Shown in pieces: positions 1-8,879 of a stretch of 35,687 nt of DNA. The stretch comes from Comamonadaceae bacterium (GTDB taxonomy: Bacteria; Pseudomonadota; Gammaproteobacteria; Burkholderiales; Burkholderiaceae_C), in NCBI GenBank assembly GCA_021299555.1, contig JAJTGH010000008.1:1-35687 (forward strand), read 5' to 3'. The position numbers were made by a program, and so were the translations under genes. The notes below the pieces were generated by a model, which made no database searches, had not been told where the DNA came from, and worked only from the letters and a program-made list of their open reading frames with translations. Position 1 is the stretch's first letter. Each line of letters starts with the position of its first letter.

Positions 1-1297
1 CCCACAAGTCGGTGCGTTCGAACAGCCCTTGCAGGCTGCGCTCTGGCATTGCGCGTTGGGCTGCAGCGTTGGCCTGCAGCCATTGCGACAGCGGGTCGCT
101 GATGGCGTAGGCCTGGCCTTGCTCGTCAACCGTCAGGCCGTAACGCAGCCAGACTGCGGTGGCCAGCGCATGGTGCTCGATGCTCCCGCCGCAGGCCAGT
201 TGCGCCTCGATGCTGGGAACCCAGCGCAGCGGGATTTTCAGTGAGCTGTCGGTGGCGATCTGGTGCACGCTGTGACGCAGATGCGGATTGCCAAACCGCG
301 CGATCAATGCGTCGCGGTAGGCGGCCCAGTCGCTGCGCTGCAGGTGGGGTGCGACTTCAGTGCCCATCAGGCCGTGCACGAACGATCGGATGTGCGGGGA
401 GCCGATGCAGTCGGCAATATGGGCGCGGCCCGTCACGGCGCCGATCAGGGCCATGGCCGAATGGCTGCCGTTGAGCAGGCGCAGTTTGGCGTCTTCGTAC
501 ACATGCACCTCGGGCGTGACGCGCACACCGTGTGCGGCCAGCAAGGCGGCATCCGCGGGATCGGCCAGTCTGTCTTCGATCACCCATTCCCAGAACGTCT
601 CGACCGACAGGGCCGTCGGGTCCTGAACACCCAATTCGGCCGCCACGGCCTGGCGCACCGCATCGCTGGTGGCCGGCACGATGCGATCGACCATGCTGCA
701 GGGGAAGGCGCAGTGCGCCTCGATCCAGCCGCTCAGACCGCCCTCCATGGACCCGGCCAGTACCAGCGCTTGCAGCTGACGACCGTTGGCCTGCAGGTTG
801 TCGCACGAGGCAATTGTCAGTCCGGGCAGGTGGTTTTGCCAGCGCAGGCGCAGGCCGTCGATCAGCAGTTGCGCCAGCGCGGGGGTATAGCCTTTTTCGG
901 TGACGGTGAGTGTGACCCAGCGTGTGGCCGGATCGCCCATGGCGCGCACCACGGCGTCGCGCTCGGTGGCAGCCACGTTCAGTCGCCACAGTGCACCAGG
1001 CACTTCCCAGCGGCTGCCCCTGGCGTCGGCCACGCGCACGGCGTACAGGCCGTCTTGCGCGCGCAGTGCATCCACGAGCGTGGCCTGCGTCATGCCGACA
1101 CCGTGCACACCCCAGCGGTCATCGCCTGAGGCGAGCAGGCGGTCGAACACCATGGCCTGGTGGGCCCGGTGAAAGGCGCCCAGCCCCAGGTGCACCACAC
1201 CAGGCGCTTTGGATCGGCTGTGGTGTGCTGGCGCCTGAACATGTGATGACCAGAGCGCCTGGCTGCTCAGGCTGAGCCGGGGCGCAGACACAGTCAC
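1..1297 (-). CDS. uxuB: Mannitol dehydrogenase-family reductase (fructuronate/tagaturonate reductase type), C-terminus cut off
   Basis: NAD-dependent polyol/aldonate dehydrogenase. In hexuronate catabolism this family reduces D-fructuronate to D-mannonate (UxuB) or D-tagaturonate to D-altronate (UxaB). The frame is open across the left edge, leaving 432 codons of a family usually near 480-490, so about 50 C-terminal residues are missing. Visible motifs are the nucleotide-binding HLGLGAFHRAHQ (residues 36-47), VTEKGY, SCDN, and the catalytic KxxxxNGxH triad at K271/N276/H279. The start is GTG 1297, overlapping the upstream stop codon as GTGA, which implies translational coupling; GTG 1291 is an alternative. 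The preceding UxaA-type dehydratase in the operon supports an aldonate-producing reductase. UxuB, UxaB and mannitol 2-dehydrogenase cannot be separated by eye, so the symbol is tentative. Confidence 0.85.
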   Translation of the reverse strand, partial: MTVSAPRLSLSSQALWSSHVQAPAHHSRSKAPGVVHLGLGAFHRAHQAMVFDRLLASGDDRWGVHGVGMTQATLVDALRAQDGLYAVRVADARGSRWEVPGALWRLNVAATERDAVVRAMGDPATRWVTLTVTEKGYTPALAQLLIDGLRLRWQNHLPGLTIASCDNLQANGRQLQALVLAGSMEGGLSGWIEAHCAFPCSMVDRIVPATSDAVRQAVAAELGVQDPTALSVETFWEWVIEDRLADPADAALLAAHGVRVTPEVHVYEDAKLRLLNGSHSAMALIGAVTGRAHIADCIGSPHIRSFVHGLMGTEVAPHLQRSDWAAYRDALIARFGNPHLRHSVHQIATDSSLKIPLRWVPSIEAQLACGGSIEHHALATAVWLRYGLTVDEQGQAYAISDPLSQWLQANAAAQRAMPERSLQGLFERTDLW

Positions 1298-2337
1298 AGC
1301 CCCACCTTGGCCGCGGATGCCTGAAGTTCGGCCCAGGTGGCCTCGTCCACCACTATGCCTTCGCGCGCTCGCGCTGCGCGCGCCGCGCGCTCGGGTTCTC
1401 CGGCGATCTTCACGCCGCCCGAGCGACTGGGGCTCAATCGCAGCCAGTCGGTAAAGGCGCTCGCCTCCTTTTCAAGCTGGGCTTGGGTGCCGAGTTTTTG
1501 CGGGTCGATCAGAACGGTCAGCATGCCGTTGAGCACGGCGCGCCGGTCGTCGGCCTGGTGATGCCAAGTTCCGCTGCCGGTGAGCGCGCCGCCCAGCAAT
1601 TCGCAGGCCACCGCCATGCCGTAGCCCTTGTGCTCACCAAAGGTCATGAGCGCACCCATCAGGCCGTTCGATTGCGGCACCACCACCACGCCGGGGTCTG
1701 TGGTGGGGTCGCCGTGTTCGTCGATCAGGGTGCCTTCGGGCACGCGCTCGCCTTTGTTGTGGGCAACGCGCATCTTGCCCTGGGCCACACGGCTGGTGGC
1801 AAAGTCCAGCACAAAGGGCTCACGACCGGCCAGGGGCACACCGATGCAGCAGGGATTGGTGCCAAATCGTCCGTCGCCGCCACCAAACGGGGCCACCACC
1901 GGGCGCGAGAGTACGTTGACGAAATGCATGGACACCAGGCCTTGTGCCACGGCCATTTCGGCAAAGTGACCAATGCGCCCGAGGTGGTGCGATCGGCTGA
2001 GCGCGACGATGCAACTGCCGTGCTGACGAGCCCGCCCAATGCCCATTTCCATGGCCTGCACGCCGGTGATTTGGCCGTAACCGCGCTGGCCGTCCAGGCT
2101 GAGCAGGGCGCCGCTGTCGAGCAGCACCTTGACACCGGTGTTGGGCGAGAGTCCGCCTTCGAGCACGGCGTCCACATAGCGCGGGACCATGCCCACACCG
2201 TGCGAGTCGTGACCGCTGAGGTTGGCCATGACCAGGTTGTCGGCCACTTGTTCGGCCTCGGCGCGTTGGCTGCCGGCTTTTTCGATGATGCGGGCAACCC
2301 GGGTACGCAGGTCTTGCACGGAAATGGTGTGGCTCAT
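1294..2337 (-). CDS. Malate/L-lactate dehydrogenase family (Ldh2/COG2055) oxidoreductase
   Basis: A 347-residue NAD(P)-dependent 2-hydroxyacid dehydrogenase of the family unrelated to classical LDH/MDH, which includes L-sulfolactate, ureidoglycolate and 2,3-diketogulonate reductases. Family motifs are DSHGVG (44-49), the active-site SHHLGRIGHFAEMA region (H117/H118), FGTNP (159-162) and the glycine-rich GEHKGYG near 234-240. The length is normal. The ATG at 2337 (MSHTIS) is preferred because the frame extended to 2478 would overlap the upstream gene by more than 100 bases; no clear Shine-Dalgarno is seen. The stop overlaps the start of the next reductase. The substrate is unknown. One idea is that it handles a lactate- or tartronate-like product, since the divergent operon should release lactate; that is inference. 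Confidence 0.85.
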   Translation of the reverse strand: MSHTISVQDLRTRVARIIEKAGSQRAEAEQVADNLVMANLSGHDSHGVGMVPRYVDAVLEGGLSPNTGVKVLLDSGALLSLDGQRGYGQITGVQAMEMGIGRARQHGSCIVALSRSHHLGRIGHFAEMAVAQGLVSMHFVNVLSRPVVAPFGGGDGRFGTNPCCIGVPLAGREPFVLDFATSRVAQGKMRVAHNKGERVPEGTLIDEHGDPTTDPGVVVVPQSNGLMGALMTFGEHKGYGMAVACELLGGALTGSGTWHHQADDRRAVLNGMLTVLIDPQKLGTQAQLEKEASAFTDWLRLSPSRSGGVKIAGEPERAARAARAREGIVVDEATWAELQASAAKVGL

Positions 2338-2365
2338 GGTCAATGGACAAAAAGTGGACGCTGGT

Positions 2366-3478
2366 TCAGGAGGTGGGTTGGCGGTACCGCGTCCAGGCCT
2401 GGGGTGTGGGCGTGGTGCTGGCGCCGGGTTGCTCAGGACGGCGGTAGTGACCGTCCACCACTTCGATGGGCTCTTCAAAGCAGGCGCGGATCCAGGGGAT
2501 GTATTCGAGTGCGGTGCAGGCCGTTCGGCTGAAATTGAGGTGCTGGTGAACCTGGCTCATGTCACCGGCGTGCGGGGCCACGGGCAGGCGGTGGGCTGCG
2601 GCCAGTTCGATCACACGCAGCACGTCGGTCAGGCCGGCCATGCGGGTAACGTCGGGCTGCAGCCAGGCCAGCGCCTGCTGTCCAATGAATTGGGCAAAAG
2701 CATCGACGCTGTAGAGCTGCTCGCCCAGCGCCAACGGAATCCGGGTGGCGCGGGCCAGCTGGGCATGGGCTTGCACCGCGTCGTACCACAGGGGCTCTTC
2801 GAACCAGAACACGTCGCAATCTTCGGCGGCCCGACAAAAGCGCAAGGTCTCGCTCAGGTCCCACTTGCCGTTGCCGTCGATGGCCAGCGTGATCTGGTCG
2901 CCGATGGCGCGGCGCACAGCACGCAGGCGTTGCAGATCACGCTCCACAGTGGAGCCAACCTTGATCTTGATGCCGGTGAATCCTTCGTCCACGGCCTGCT
3001 GGGCACCGCGCAGCAAGGCCTCGTCGGACAGTGAGAGCCAGCCGATGTCGGTGTTGTAGGCGCGCACCTGTTCGCGCACGGCCCCGCCGAGCAATTGCCA
3101 CAGCGGCATGCTCTGCGATTTGGCTTTCAGGTCCCACAGGGCCACATCGACCGCGGCGTGCGCCAAGGTGGTGATGCCGGCACGCCCCACCCATTGAAGG
3201 GCAGGGTGGCGTGCCAGGCGAAGCCACAGCCGCTCGGTGTCTTGCGCTTGCTGGCCGATCAACAGGGGCGCCAGGCAGGTGTCAATGCAGCGGGCGATCA
3301 GCTGGTCGCTGGGCAGGTGGGCGTGCGTGCCGGTAAAGCCGTAGCCCATGAGCCCGCCTTCGCCCGTGATGCGTGCACCGACCACGCCCCAGTGCGAGAT
3401 GCTGTGCGTGCTGTCGGCGATTTGGTTGCCGGTGACCGGGACATGCAGGATGAAGGATTCAACGTGCTCGATGCGCAT
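2366..3478 (-). CDS. Enolase-superfamily sugar-acid dehydratase (mandelate racemase/MLE family)
   Basis: A 370-residue member of the mandelate racemase subgroup, which abstracts a proton alpha to a carboxylate and usually dehydrates an acid sugar to a 2-keto-3-deoxy acid. Catalytic and metal residues are all present: KxK at K171/K173, Mg ligands D201 (with N203), E227 and E253, and base H303 in APHAGD. The start ATG 3478 follows AAGGG with good spacing. It lies 12 bases after the uxaA-type gene and 28 bases before the Ldh2-family gene, in one operon. The C-terminus carries an extra Pro/Thr-rich tail of about 20 residues with no obvious role. The substrate could be a galactarate-, fuconate-, talarate- or mandelate-like acid; sequence alone does not decide. 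Confidence 0.85.
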   Translation of the reverse strand: MRIEHVESFILHVPVTGNQIADSTHSISHWGVVGARITGEGGLMGYGFTGTHAHLPSDQLIARCIDTCLAPLLIGQQAQDTERLWLRLARHPALQWVGRAGITTLAHAAVDVALWDLKAKSQSMPLWQLLGGAVREQVRAYNTDIGWLSLSDEALLRGAQQAVDEGFTGIKIKVGSTVERDLQRLRAVRRAIGDQITLAIDGNGKWDLSETLRFCRAAEDCDVFWFEEPLWYDAVQAHAQLARATRIPLALGEQLYSVDAFAQFIGQQALAWLQPDVTRMAGLTDVLRVIELAAAHRLPVAPHAGDMSQVHQHLNFSRTACTALEYIPWIRACFEEPIEVVDGHYRRPEQPGASTTPTPQAWTRYRQPTS

Positions 3479-3490
3479 CGTAGCCCTTGC

Positions 3491-5017
3491 TCACATGACC
3501 GCGCCGACTTGCCAGGGAACAAATTCGTTTTGCCCGTAGCCGTGCCGTTCGCTCTTTGTGGGCTCGCCCGAGGCGGCCGCAAGGATCATCTGGAAGATGC
3601 GCTGACCCATTTCGGCGACGCTGACGCCCCCGTCAACGATCTGGCCGCAGTTGATGTCCATGTCCTCTTCCTGGCGCTGCCACAGGGCCGTGTTGGTGGC
3701 CAGCTTCAGGCTGGGCGAGGGCGCGCAGCCGTAGGCGCTGCCGCGCCCGGTGGTAAAGCAGATCAGGTTGGCCCCGCCGGCCACCTGACCGGTGGCGCTG
3801 ACCGGGTCGTAGCCGGGCGTGTCCATGTAGACGAAGCCGTGGGCCTTGACCGACTCGGCGTATTCATAAACCGCTTGCAGGTTGCTGGTGCCACCCTTGG
3901 CCACCGCGCCCAGCGACTTTTCCAGGATCGTGGTCAGGCCACCGGCCTTGTTGCCGGGGGAGGGGTTGTTGTTCATCTCGCCGCCGTTGGCTGCGGTGTA
4001 CTGCTCCCACCAGCGAATGCGCTCGATCAGCTTGTGCGCGATCTCGGGCTTGACCGCACGGCGTGTGAGCAGGTGCTCGGCGCCGTAAATCTCTGGGGTT
4101 TCACTGAGGATGGCGGTGCCACCGTGCGCCACCAGCAGGTCCACCGCTGCGCCCAGCGCTGGATTGGCGCTGATGCCCGAGTAGCCGTCTGAGCCGCCGC
4201 ACTGCAAGCCTATGACGATGTGCTCTGCGCTGCAGGGCTCACGCTTGACGGCGTTGGCCTGGGGCAGCATCTCGCGAATCAGGTCGATGCCCTTTTGCAC
4301 GGTCTGGCGGGTCCCGCCAGTGTCTTGAATGTTGAACACCTTGAGCGTCTGGCCTTCGCGCAAGCTGCTGTGGGCCAGCCAGGTGTTGAGCTGGTTGGCC
4401 TCGCAGCCCAGACCCACCACCACCACGCCCCAGAAGTTGGCATGGGTGGCGTAGCCGGCCAGGGTGCGCTCAAGCAGCTTGAGCCCCAGGCCATCGGTGT
4501 CCATGCCGCAGCCGGTGCCATGGGTCAGGGCGACAACGCCGTCAATGTGGGGGAAGTCGGCCAGTGCTTGTGGGTTGTTGCGTCTTGAAAAATGGTCGGC
4601 AATGGCCCGAGCTGCCGTGGCTGAGCAATTGACGCTGGAGAGCACACCGATGTAGTTGCGCGTGGCAACCCTTCCATCGGGCCGTTTGATGCCCATGAAG
4701 CTGGCCTGTTGGCGTGGGGCTTCGGGCTTGACGTCCTGGCCAATCGCGTAATCGCGCTCAAAGTTGCCTTTCTCCGCACCCATGTTGAGGTTGTGGGTGT
4801 GCACGTGCTCGCCGGGGGCGATGTCTTGGCTGGCAAAGCCAATGATCTGGTTGTAGCGGCGTACGGCCTGACCGGCGGCCAGTGGTCGCACCGCAACCTT
4901 ATGGCCTGGCGGGATCAGTCCGCGCACCCGGACCTCCTCGACCATGCTTCCGCCCAACAGTTGGCTGCGGGCGATCACCACGTCATCGGCGCTGTGCAGT
5001 CGAATGAATGCTTGCAT
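3491..5017 (-). CDS. uxaA: UxaA-family altronate dehydratase (altronate/galactarate dehydratase family)
   Basis: Iron-dependent dehydratase predicted to convert D-altronate to 2-keto-3-deoxygluconate. It is a full-length 508-residue protein (E. coli UxaA is 495, GarD 523). The N-terminal SAF domain covers about residues 1-85, with a histidine cluster at H71/H73/H75. The main domain starts near GIKRPDGRVATRN (109-121), followed by SSVNCS (127-132) and THGTGCG (165-171), then the C-terminal half with the NNNPSPGN and GGxTSNLQAVYEYA-type motifs of the family. Together with the mannitol-type reductase at the operon end this gives the reductase plus dehydratase pair of hexuronate breakdown. The hexuronate isomerase (UxaC) is not in the window. 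Galactarate dehydratase activity is the main alternative. Start ATG 5017 lies 6 bases after the dctM stop. Confidence 0.85.
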   Translation of the reverse strand: MQAFIRLHSADDVVIARSQLLGGSMVEEVRVRGLIPPGHKVAVRPLAAGQAVRRYNQIIGFASQDIAPGEHVHTHNLNMGAEKGNFERDYAIGQDVKPEAPRQQASFMGIKRPDGRVATRNYIGVLSSVNCSATAARAIADHFSRRNNPQALADFPHIDGVVALTHGTGCGMDTDGLGLKLLERTLAGYATHANFWGVVVVGLGCEANQLNTWLAHSSLREGQTLKVFNIQDTGGTRQTVQKGIDLIREMLPQANAVKREPCSAEHIVIGLQCGGSDGYSGISANPALGAAVDLLVAHGGTAILSETPEIYGAEHLLTRRAVKPEIAHKLIERIRWWEQYTAANGGEMNNNPSPGNKAGGLTTILEKSLGAVAKGGTSNLQAVYEYAESVKAHGFVYMDTPGYDPVSATGQVAGGANLICFTTGRGSAYGCAPSPSLKLATNTALWQRQEEDMDINCGQIVDGGVSVAEMGQRIFQMILAAASGEPTKSERHGYGQNEFVPWQVGAVM

Positions 5018-5023
5018 ATTCTT

Positions 5024-6418
5024 TTAAAAAACAAGTTTGGGCAACCAAAGTACCAGGGAAGGGGCATAGGTGATCACGACCAGGCTGCCCAGCAGTGGCA
5101 CCAGCCAGGGCAGGATGGCCATGGTGGTTCGCTCGACGCTCAGCTGCGCCACCCGAGCCAGCACGAACAGCACCATGCCCATGGGCGGGTGCAGCAAGCC
5201 GATCATCAGGTTGAGCACCATCACCAAGCCAAAGTGGACCAGGTCTATGCCCAGTTGCTGGCAAATCGGCACCAGGATGGGTACCAGGATGGTGATGGCT
5301 GCTGTGGGCTCCAGGAAGCAGCCCACAAAAAGCATCAGCAAGTTGGCCAGCAGCAAAAACACCCAGGGCTCTTTGGTGAACCCGAGCACCCAGCCGCTGA
5401 TGGCCGAGGTCACCCCAGTGGCGGTGAGCATCCAGCCAAAGATGCTGGCTGCAGCGACGATGAACAGCACGGTGGAGGTGGTCTCGACCGTGTCCAGACA
5501 GATCTTGATGAACATCTTCATGTGCAGGGTGCGGTACCAGAAAAATCCCAGAACCATGGCCCAGACGCAGGCCGCGATCGCCCCCTCTGTGGGAGTGAAC
5601 ACACCGGTGGTCATGCCGCCAATGAGCAGCACCGGGGTCATGATGGGCAGCACGGCCTGAAAGCCGAACAGCCGATCGGCCGCAAACAGGACCACCAGGG
5701 CAGCCGCCACCGTGGCTTGCGCGGGCCATTCCCAGTGTTTGATCATCACCCAAAGCGCAAGAGGCCAGATGATCACCACCGCTGTCTCGATCAGAGCCTT
5801 GAGCACGCGCGCACCGTCAAAACGGATGTCCGCGCCCCAGCCGTTCTTGTGTGCGAAGTAGGCCACTGTGAGCATCATGAGCAGCGCCATGATGATGCCC
5901 GGCAGGATGCCGGCCAGGAAGAGGGCGCCGACCGAGACATTGGCCATCATGCCGTAGATCACGAAGGGCAGGCTCGGAGGAATGATGGGCCCGAGCGTGG
6001 CCGATGCAGCGGTCACGCCGACGGCAAACTCCTTGCTGTAACCATGGTCGCGCATGGCCTTGATCTCGACCGTGCCCAGGCCTGCTGCGTCTGCAATGGC
6101 CGTCCCGCTCATGCCGGCGAATACGACCGACCCCACCACGTTGACATGGCCCAGCCCTCCCTTGAGCCACCCGACCAACGCCAGAGCGTAGTTGTAGATC
6201 CGGTTGGTGATGCCCGCGTTGTTCATCAGATTGCCAGCCAGGATGAAAAATGGCACTGCGAGCAAGGGAAAACTGTCGATGCCCGAGACCATGCGGTGTA
6301 TCACCACAAAGGGGGGCGAGGATTGCACGAAGAACAAGTAGATGAGCGAAGCACCGGCCATGGCAATGGCCACGGGCAGACCACCGCTCATCAGGATGAG
6401 GAATAAGATTTTGAGCAT
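5024..6418 (-). CDS. dctM: TRAP transporter large permease subunit DctM (system 1)
   Basis: A 464-residue multi-spanning inner-membrane subunit of a tripartite ATP-independent periplasmic transporter, driving ion-coupled uptake of a carboxylate substrate. Hydrophobic helices fill the whole length. Typical DctM signatures are DSFPLLAVPFFILAGNLMN near residue 50, FAGMSGTAIADAAGLG, GPIIPPSLPFVIYG, GVFTPTEGA and LLHPPMGMVLF. At 464 residues it is longer than the 427-432 residues of the other two DctM proteins here and clearly more diverged from them. The start ATG 6418 is preceded by AAAGGA. It lies 17 bases after dctQ and 6 bases before the dehydratase, so transport and catabolism are co-transcribed; the cargo is probably a hexuronate or related sugar acid. 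Confidence 0.93.
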   Translation of the reverse strand: MLKILFLILMSGGLPVAIAMAGASLIYLFFVQSSPPFVVIHRMVSGIDSFPLLAVPFFILAGNLMNNAGITNRIYNYALALVGWLKGGLGHVNVVGSVVFAGMSGTAIADAAGLGTVEIKAMRDHGYSKEFAVGVTAASATLGPIIPPSLPFVIYGMMANVSVGALFLAGILPGIIMALLMMLTVAYFAHKNGWGADIRFDGARVLKALIETAVVIIWPLALWVMIKHWEWPAQATVAAALVVLFAADRLFGFQAVLPIMTPVLLIGGMTTGVFTPTEGAIAACVWAMVLGFFWYRTLHMKMFIKICLDTVETTSTVLFIVAAASIFGWMLTATGVTSAISGWVLGFTKEPWVFLLLANLLMLFVGCFLEPTAAITILVPILVPICQQLGIDLVHFGLVMVLNLMIGLLHPPMGMVLFVLARVAQLSVERTTMAILPWLVPLLGSLVVITYAPSLVLWLPKLVF

Positions 6419-6435
6419 GTCTGTCCTTTGGGCCT

Positions 6436-7011
6436 TCAGCGCTCGTTCATTTCGGAGCCAGGCCGCTCAAGCACGGTGTAGCCGCGTTGCAGATGGACGC
6501 GCATGACCCAGACCGCACGCACGCTCATGGCAGCAAAGCCGGCAAACACCACTGCGTAGACGATGTTCATTGGCAAGTCGACGATGGTCATTTTGTAGCT
6601 GCCGAGCTTTTGCATCATCTGCCAAGTCAGCACCGTGGCGGCAGCAAAGAAAGCGATCCGCATCAGGTCAACCAGCAGCGCCATGAAGCGCCCAAGGGCG
6701 CGGGGCATGAATCGGTAGAAAAAATCAACCTGAATGTGGTTGTTCCTGGCCACGCCAATGGCAGCGCCTGTAAAGACGGTTGCAATGAGCAGGTAGCGGG
6801 CGATTTCCTCGGTCCACGAGGCTGAATCGTTGAGGACGTAGCGGGTAAAGAACTGGTAGAAGACGGTCAGGCCCAGGGTCCAGAAAAACAGCAGGGCCAC
6901 CCAGGCTTCTATGGGCGTGTCCGACAGATCCACCTCTTGGTCGGTCGCGTGGAACTGACCATCGTCGCCCATGACCTTGGGCCCACTGTCGATGTCTGGC
7001 AGGGAAGTCAT
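6436..7011 (-). CDS. dctQ: TRAP transporter small permease subunit DctQ (system 1)
   Basis: A 191-residue small membrane subunit that pairs with DctM to form the TRAP permease. After a roughly 30-residue acidic cytoplasmic N-terminus there are four hydrophobic segments, including the family signature TRYVLNDSASWTEEIARYLL, where a conserved Glu pair sits before helix 2. A C-terminal basic tail follows. The start is ATG 7011 with a weak ribosome-binding site. It is separated from the upstream dctP by an 85-base gap holding a strong hairpin, so it may be expressed at a lower level than the binding protein. Confidence 0.9.
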   Translation of the reverse strand: MTSLPDIDSGPKVMGDDGQFHATDQEVDLSDTPIEAWVALLFFWTLGLTVFYQFFTRYVLNDSASWTEEIARYLLIATVFTGAAIGVARNNHIQVDFFYRFMPRALGRFMALLVDLMRIAFFAAATVLTWQMMQKLGSYKMTIVDLPMNIVYAVVFAGFAAMSVRAVWVMRVHLQRGYTVLERPGSEMNER

Positions 7012-7043
7012 CGTGGTGATTCAACAAATCAGAAGGCAGAAGG

Positions 7044-7076
7044 CTGCACAAGTGGCCCTGCGGGCCTCTTGTGCAG
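7044..7076 (-). other. Intercistronic hairpin between dctP and dctQ (system 1)
   Basis: A 9-base perfect outer stem (CTGCACAAG at 7044-7052 with CTTGTGCAG at 7068-7076), a T/T mismatch and a 5-bp inner stem (GGCCC/GGGCC) closing on a 3-base loop. No U-tract follows on the minus strand, so it looks more like an mRNA-stabilising or processing hairpin downstream of dctP than a true terminator. It could raise binding protein relative to permease. Confidence 0.6.
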
Positions 7077-7096
7077 TGAAGGGTTAAAAAATCGGC

Positions 7097-8083
7097 TTAC
7101 TTGGCGGCCTGGATCTTGTCGTAGTCCGAGCGCGTGAAGCCCATGGACTCCAGCGGCTTGTTCTTCAAGACGGCGTCAACGAAGCTCTTGCGATCGACCT
7201 GGGTGATGGCCAGACCTTTCTTCTTGAACTCCTCAACCAATTCGGCTTCGCGCTTCTTGATCTGCGCGGTGGCGCGAACAGCGGCCTCTTGGGTGACGTC
7301 GGTGAAGATTTTCTTTTCCGCGTCGGTCAGTTTGTTCCAGACGTGCGGCGCGATCTGTGTGGTCAATCCGTCAACGATGTGCCCAGTGAGCATGATGGCC
7401 TTTTGCACTTCATAAAACTTCTTGGCCTCGATCGTGGTCAGCGGATTTTCCTGCGCCTCGACCGTGCCGTTTTGCAGCGCCAAGTAGACCTCTGCAAAGG
7501 CGATGGGGGTGGGATTGGCGCCGCAGGACTCGGGGGTGGCACGGTAAGCGGGCACGTCGGGCACCCGGATCTTGATGCCTTTCATGCCGGCGCAATTGGT
7601 AAAGGGCTTTTGCGCCGTGGTGTGACGAGCGCCATAGTAGGTGTAGGCGGTGATCTGAATGCCGGTTTTGGCGCGGAATTCGTTGACCATCTCCTGGAAC
7701 ACCGGGCTCTTGGAGTAGGCGATCAGGTGGTCACCGTCGCGGAAAATGAAGGGATAGTAGGCAATGCCGATGCGCGGATAGGTGCGAGCGGCAAAGGAGG
7801 GGCCGCTGATGATCATGTCCACCGTGCCCAGCGTCATGCCCTGGTTGATATCGGTCTCTTTGCCCAGCGAGGACGCGGGGAAAACCTGAATGTCAAACTT
7901 GCCGTTGGTGCGTTTCTTGATTTCACCGGCCGCCCACACCGATTCGGTGTGATACGGCTCGGAGGTCTCATACACATGCGCCCACTTGAGTTTTTGCTGG
8001 GCCTGTGCAGTGACACCGCTTAGGGTGCCCAGGGCCAGCAGGCCAATGGCTGCTGCGGCTTTGAAGGTTAGTCTCTTGCTCAT
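7097..8083 (-). CDS. dctP: TRAP transporter periplasmic substrate-binding protein DctP (system 1)
   Basis: A 328-residue periplasmic solute receptor that captures a carboxylate substrate and delivers it to DctQM. It begins with a signal peptide (MSKRLTF, a hydrophobic stretch, then a predicted cleavage after AQA). Family signatures include KWAHVYETSEPYHTES, the binding-Arg region GIKIRVPD and the conserved EVYLALQNGTVEAQENP segment. Start ATG 8083 is chosen over an upstream in-frame start at 8122 because it directly precedes the signal peptide and has a strong AAAGGAG site. It lies 54 bases after the GntR gene and before a hairpin separating it from dctQ. Operon context suggests a hexuronate/aldonate ligand; this is inference. 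Confidence 0.93.
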   Translation of the reverse strand: MSKRLTFKAAAAIGLLALGTLSGVTAQAQQKLKWAHVYETSEPYHTESVWAAGEIKKRTNGKFDIQVFPASSLGKETDINQGMTLGTVDMIISGPSFAARTYPRIGIAYYPFIFRDGDHLIAYSKSPVFQEMVNEFRAKTGIQITAYTYYGARHTTAQKPFTNCAGMKGIKIRVPDVPAYRATPESCGANPTPIAFAEVYLALQNGTVEAQENPLTTIEAKKFYEVQKAIMLTGHIVDGLTTQIAPHVWNKLTDAEKKIFTDVTQEAAVRATAQIKKREAELVEEFKKKGLAITQVDRKSFVDAVLKNKPLESMGFTRSDYDKIQAAK

Positions 8084-8137
8084 GGTGGTCTCCTTTGGTG
8101 TGAAAAATCTGACGCGAAACAACTGAAAAAGATCCGT

Positions 8138-8857
8138 TCAACGGACCGGTGCGCGGCGCCAGCTCGCGCTGTATCTTTTGTGGGCCTGTCGCAGATGCCG
8201 CTGCATGGCTTTGCGTGCAGCCGGGCCATTGCCCGCTTCAATGGCCTGCAGCACCTGAACATGCTCCTCGATGGCCGTCTGCCAGGATTGCGGGTGCTCG
8301 AAATGATCGCCCAGGCGCTGAAACAAGGAGCTGTTGCGCGCCTGCCAGAAGCGATGCACCGTATCGAGCAACACGCTGTTGCCGCAGGCACTGGCAATCG
8401 CCTGGTGAAACGCTTCGTCCCCCCAGCGAGGCACTTCGCCCTGGGCGGCCTCCTGCCGCATTTTTTGCAGGGCAGCTCGTATGGTCTTGAGGTCGGTTTT
8501 GCTGGCGTTTTGAGCGGCCAGGGCGGCCACCTCGGATTCAACCAAGATGCGTGCGCTCATCACCTCAAGAGGCCCCCAGTCGGCCGGCGTGTCGGACGCG
8601 CCGGGTGCTTGCGTGACCGATCGCTGGGCCTGCTTGACGTAGATGCCCGATCCGGTTCTGACCTCGATGATGCCCTCGACCTCCAGCGCGATCAGAGCCT
8701 CGCGAACAGAGGGTCGGCTGACCCCAAGCTGTATTGCCAGATCGCGCTCGGCCGGCAGACGTGTGCCCACTTGAAATTCACCACTGGCCATCAGCTGGCG
8801 CAGCTGTTCGGCGATTTGCCGGTACAGGCGCTTGGGCTCGATCGCTTGGATGGGCAT
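8138..8857 (-). CDS. GntR/FadR-subfamily (FCD) transcriptional regulator
   Basis: A 239-residue repressor-type regulator. The N-terminal winged helix-turn-helix (about residues 10-75) contains LPAERDLAIQLGVSRPSVREAL and the wing TGSGIYVK. The C-terminal FCD ligand domain carries DEAFHQAIASACGN and EHVQVLQAI, the Asp/His metal-binding positions of FCD proteins, which often sense sugar acids or their 2-keto-3-deoxy products. The protein resembles the UxuR/ExuR type. It is first in the leftward operon and divergent from the Bug/sulfatase operon. A TGGTNNNACCA operator lies about 31 bases upstream of its start, inside the plus-strand promoter, so it probably controls both operons and itself. Confidence 0.9.
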   Translation of the reverse strand: MPIQAIEPKRLYRQIAEQLRQLMASGEFQVGTRLPAERDLAIQLGVSRPSVREALIALEVEGIIEVRTGSGIYVKQAQRSVTQAPGASDTPADWGPLEVMSARILVESEVAALAAQNASKTDLKTIRAALQKMRQEAAQGEVPRWGDEAFHQAIASACGNSVLLDTVHRFWQARNSSLFQRLGDHFEHPQSWQTAIEEHVQVLQAIEAGNGPAARKAMQRHLRQAHKRYSASWRRAPVR

Positions 8858-8879
8858 GGTGATCAGGGATTGTGCGGAG

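Noticed and set aside
263-1129. A 288-codon plus-strand frame opposite the left-edge reductase
   Set aside because: The minus strand encodes an unmistakable mannitol dehydrogenase-family protein through this region.
1483-2532. A 349-codon plus-strand frame opposite the Ldh2-family gene
   Set aside because: It is antisense to conserved motifs, spans two genes on the other strand, and has no recognisable domain.
4709-6406. A 565-codon open frame on the plus strand opposite uxaA and dctM
   Set aside because: It is rich in His, Gln, Asp and Gly with no domain, and lies antisense to two clear genes; long antisense frames are expected in GC-rich DNA.
8133-8145. TCCGTT-C-AACGGA palindrome over the GntR stop codon
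   Set aside because: The one-base centre makes a poor hairpin, it is short, and it is mostly within coding sequence; chance is the simplest explanation.
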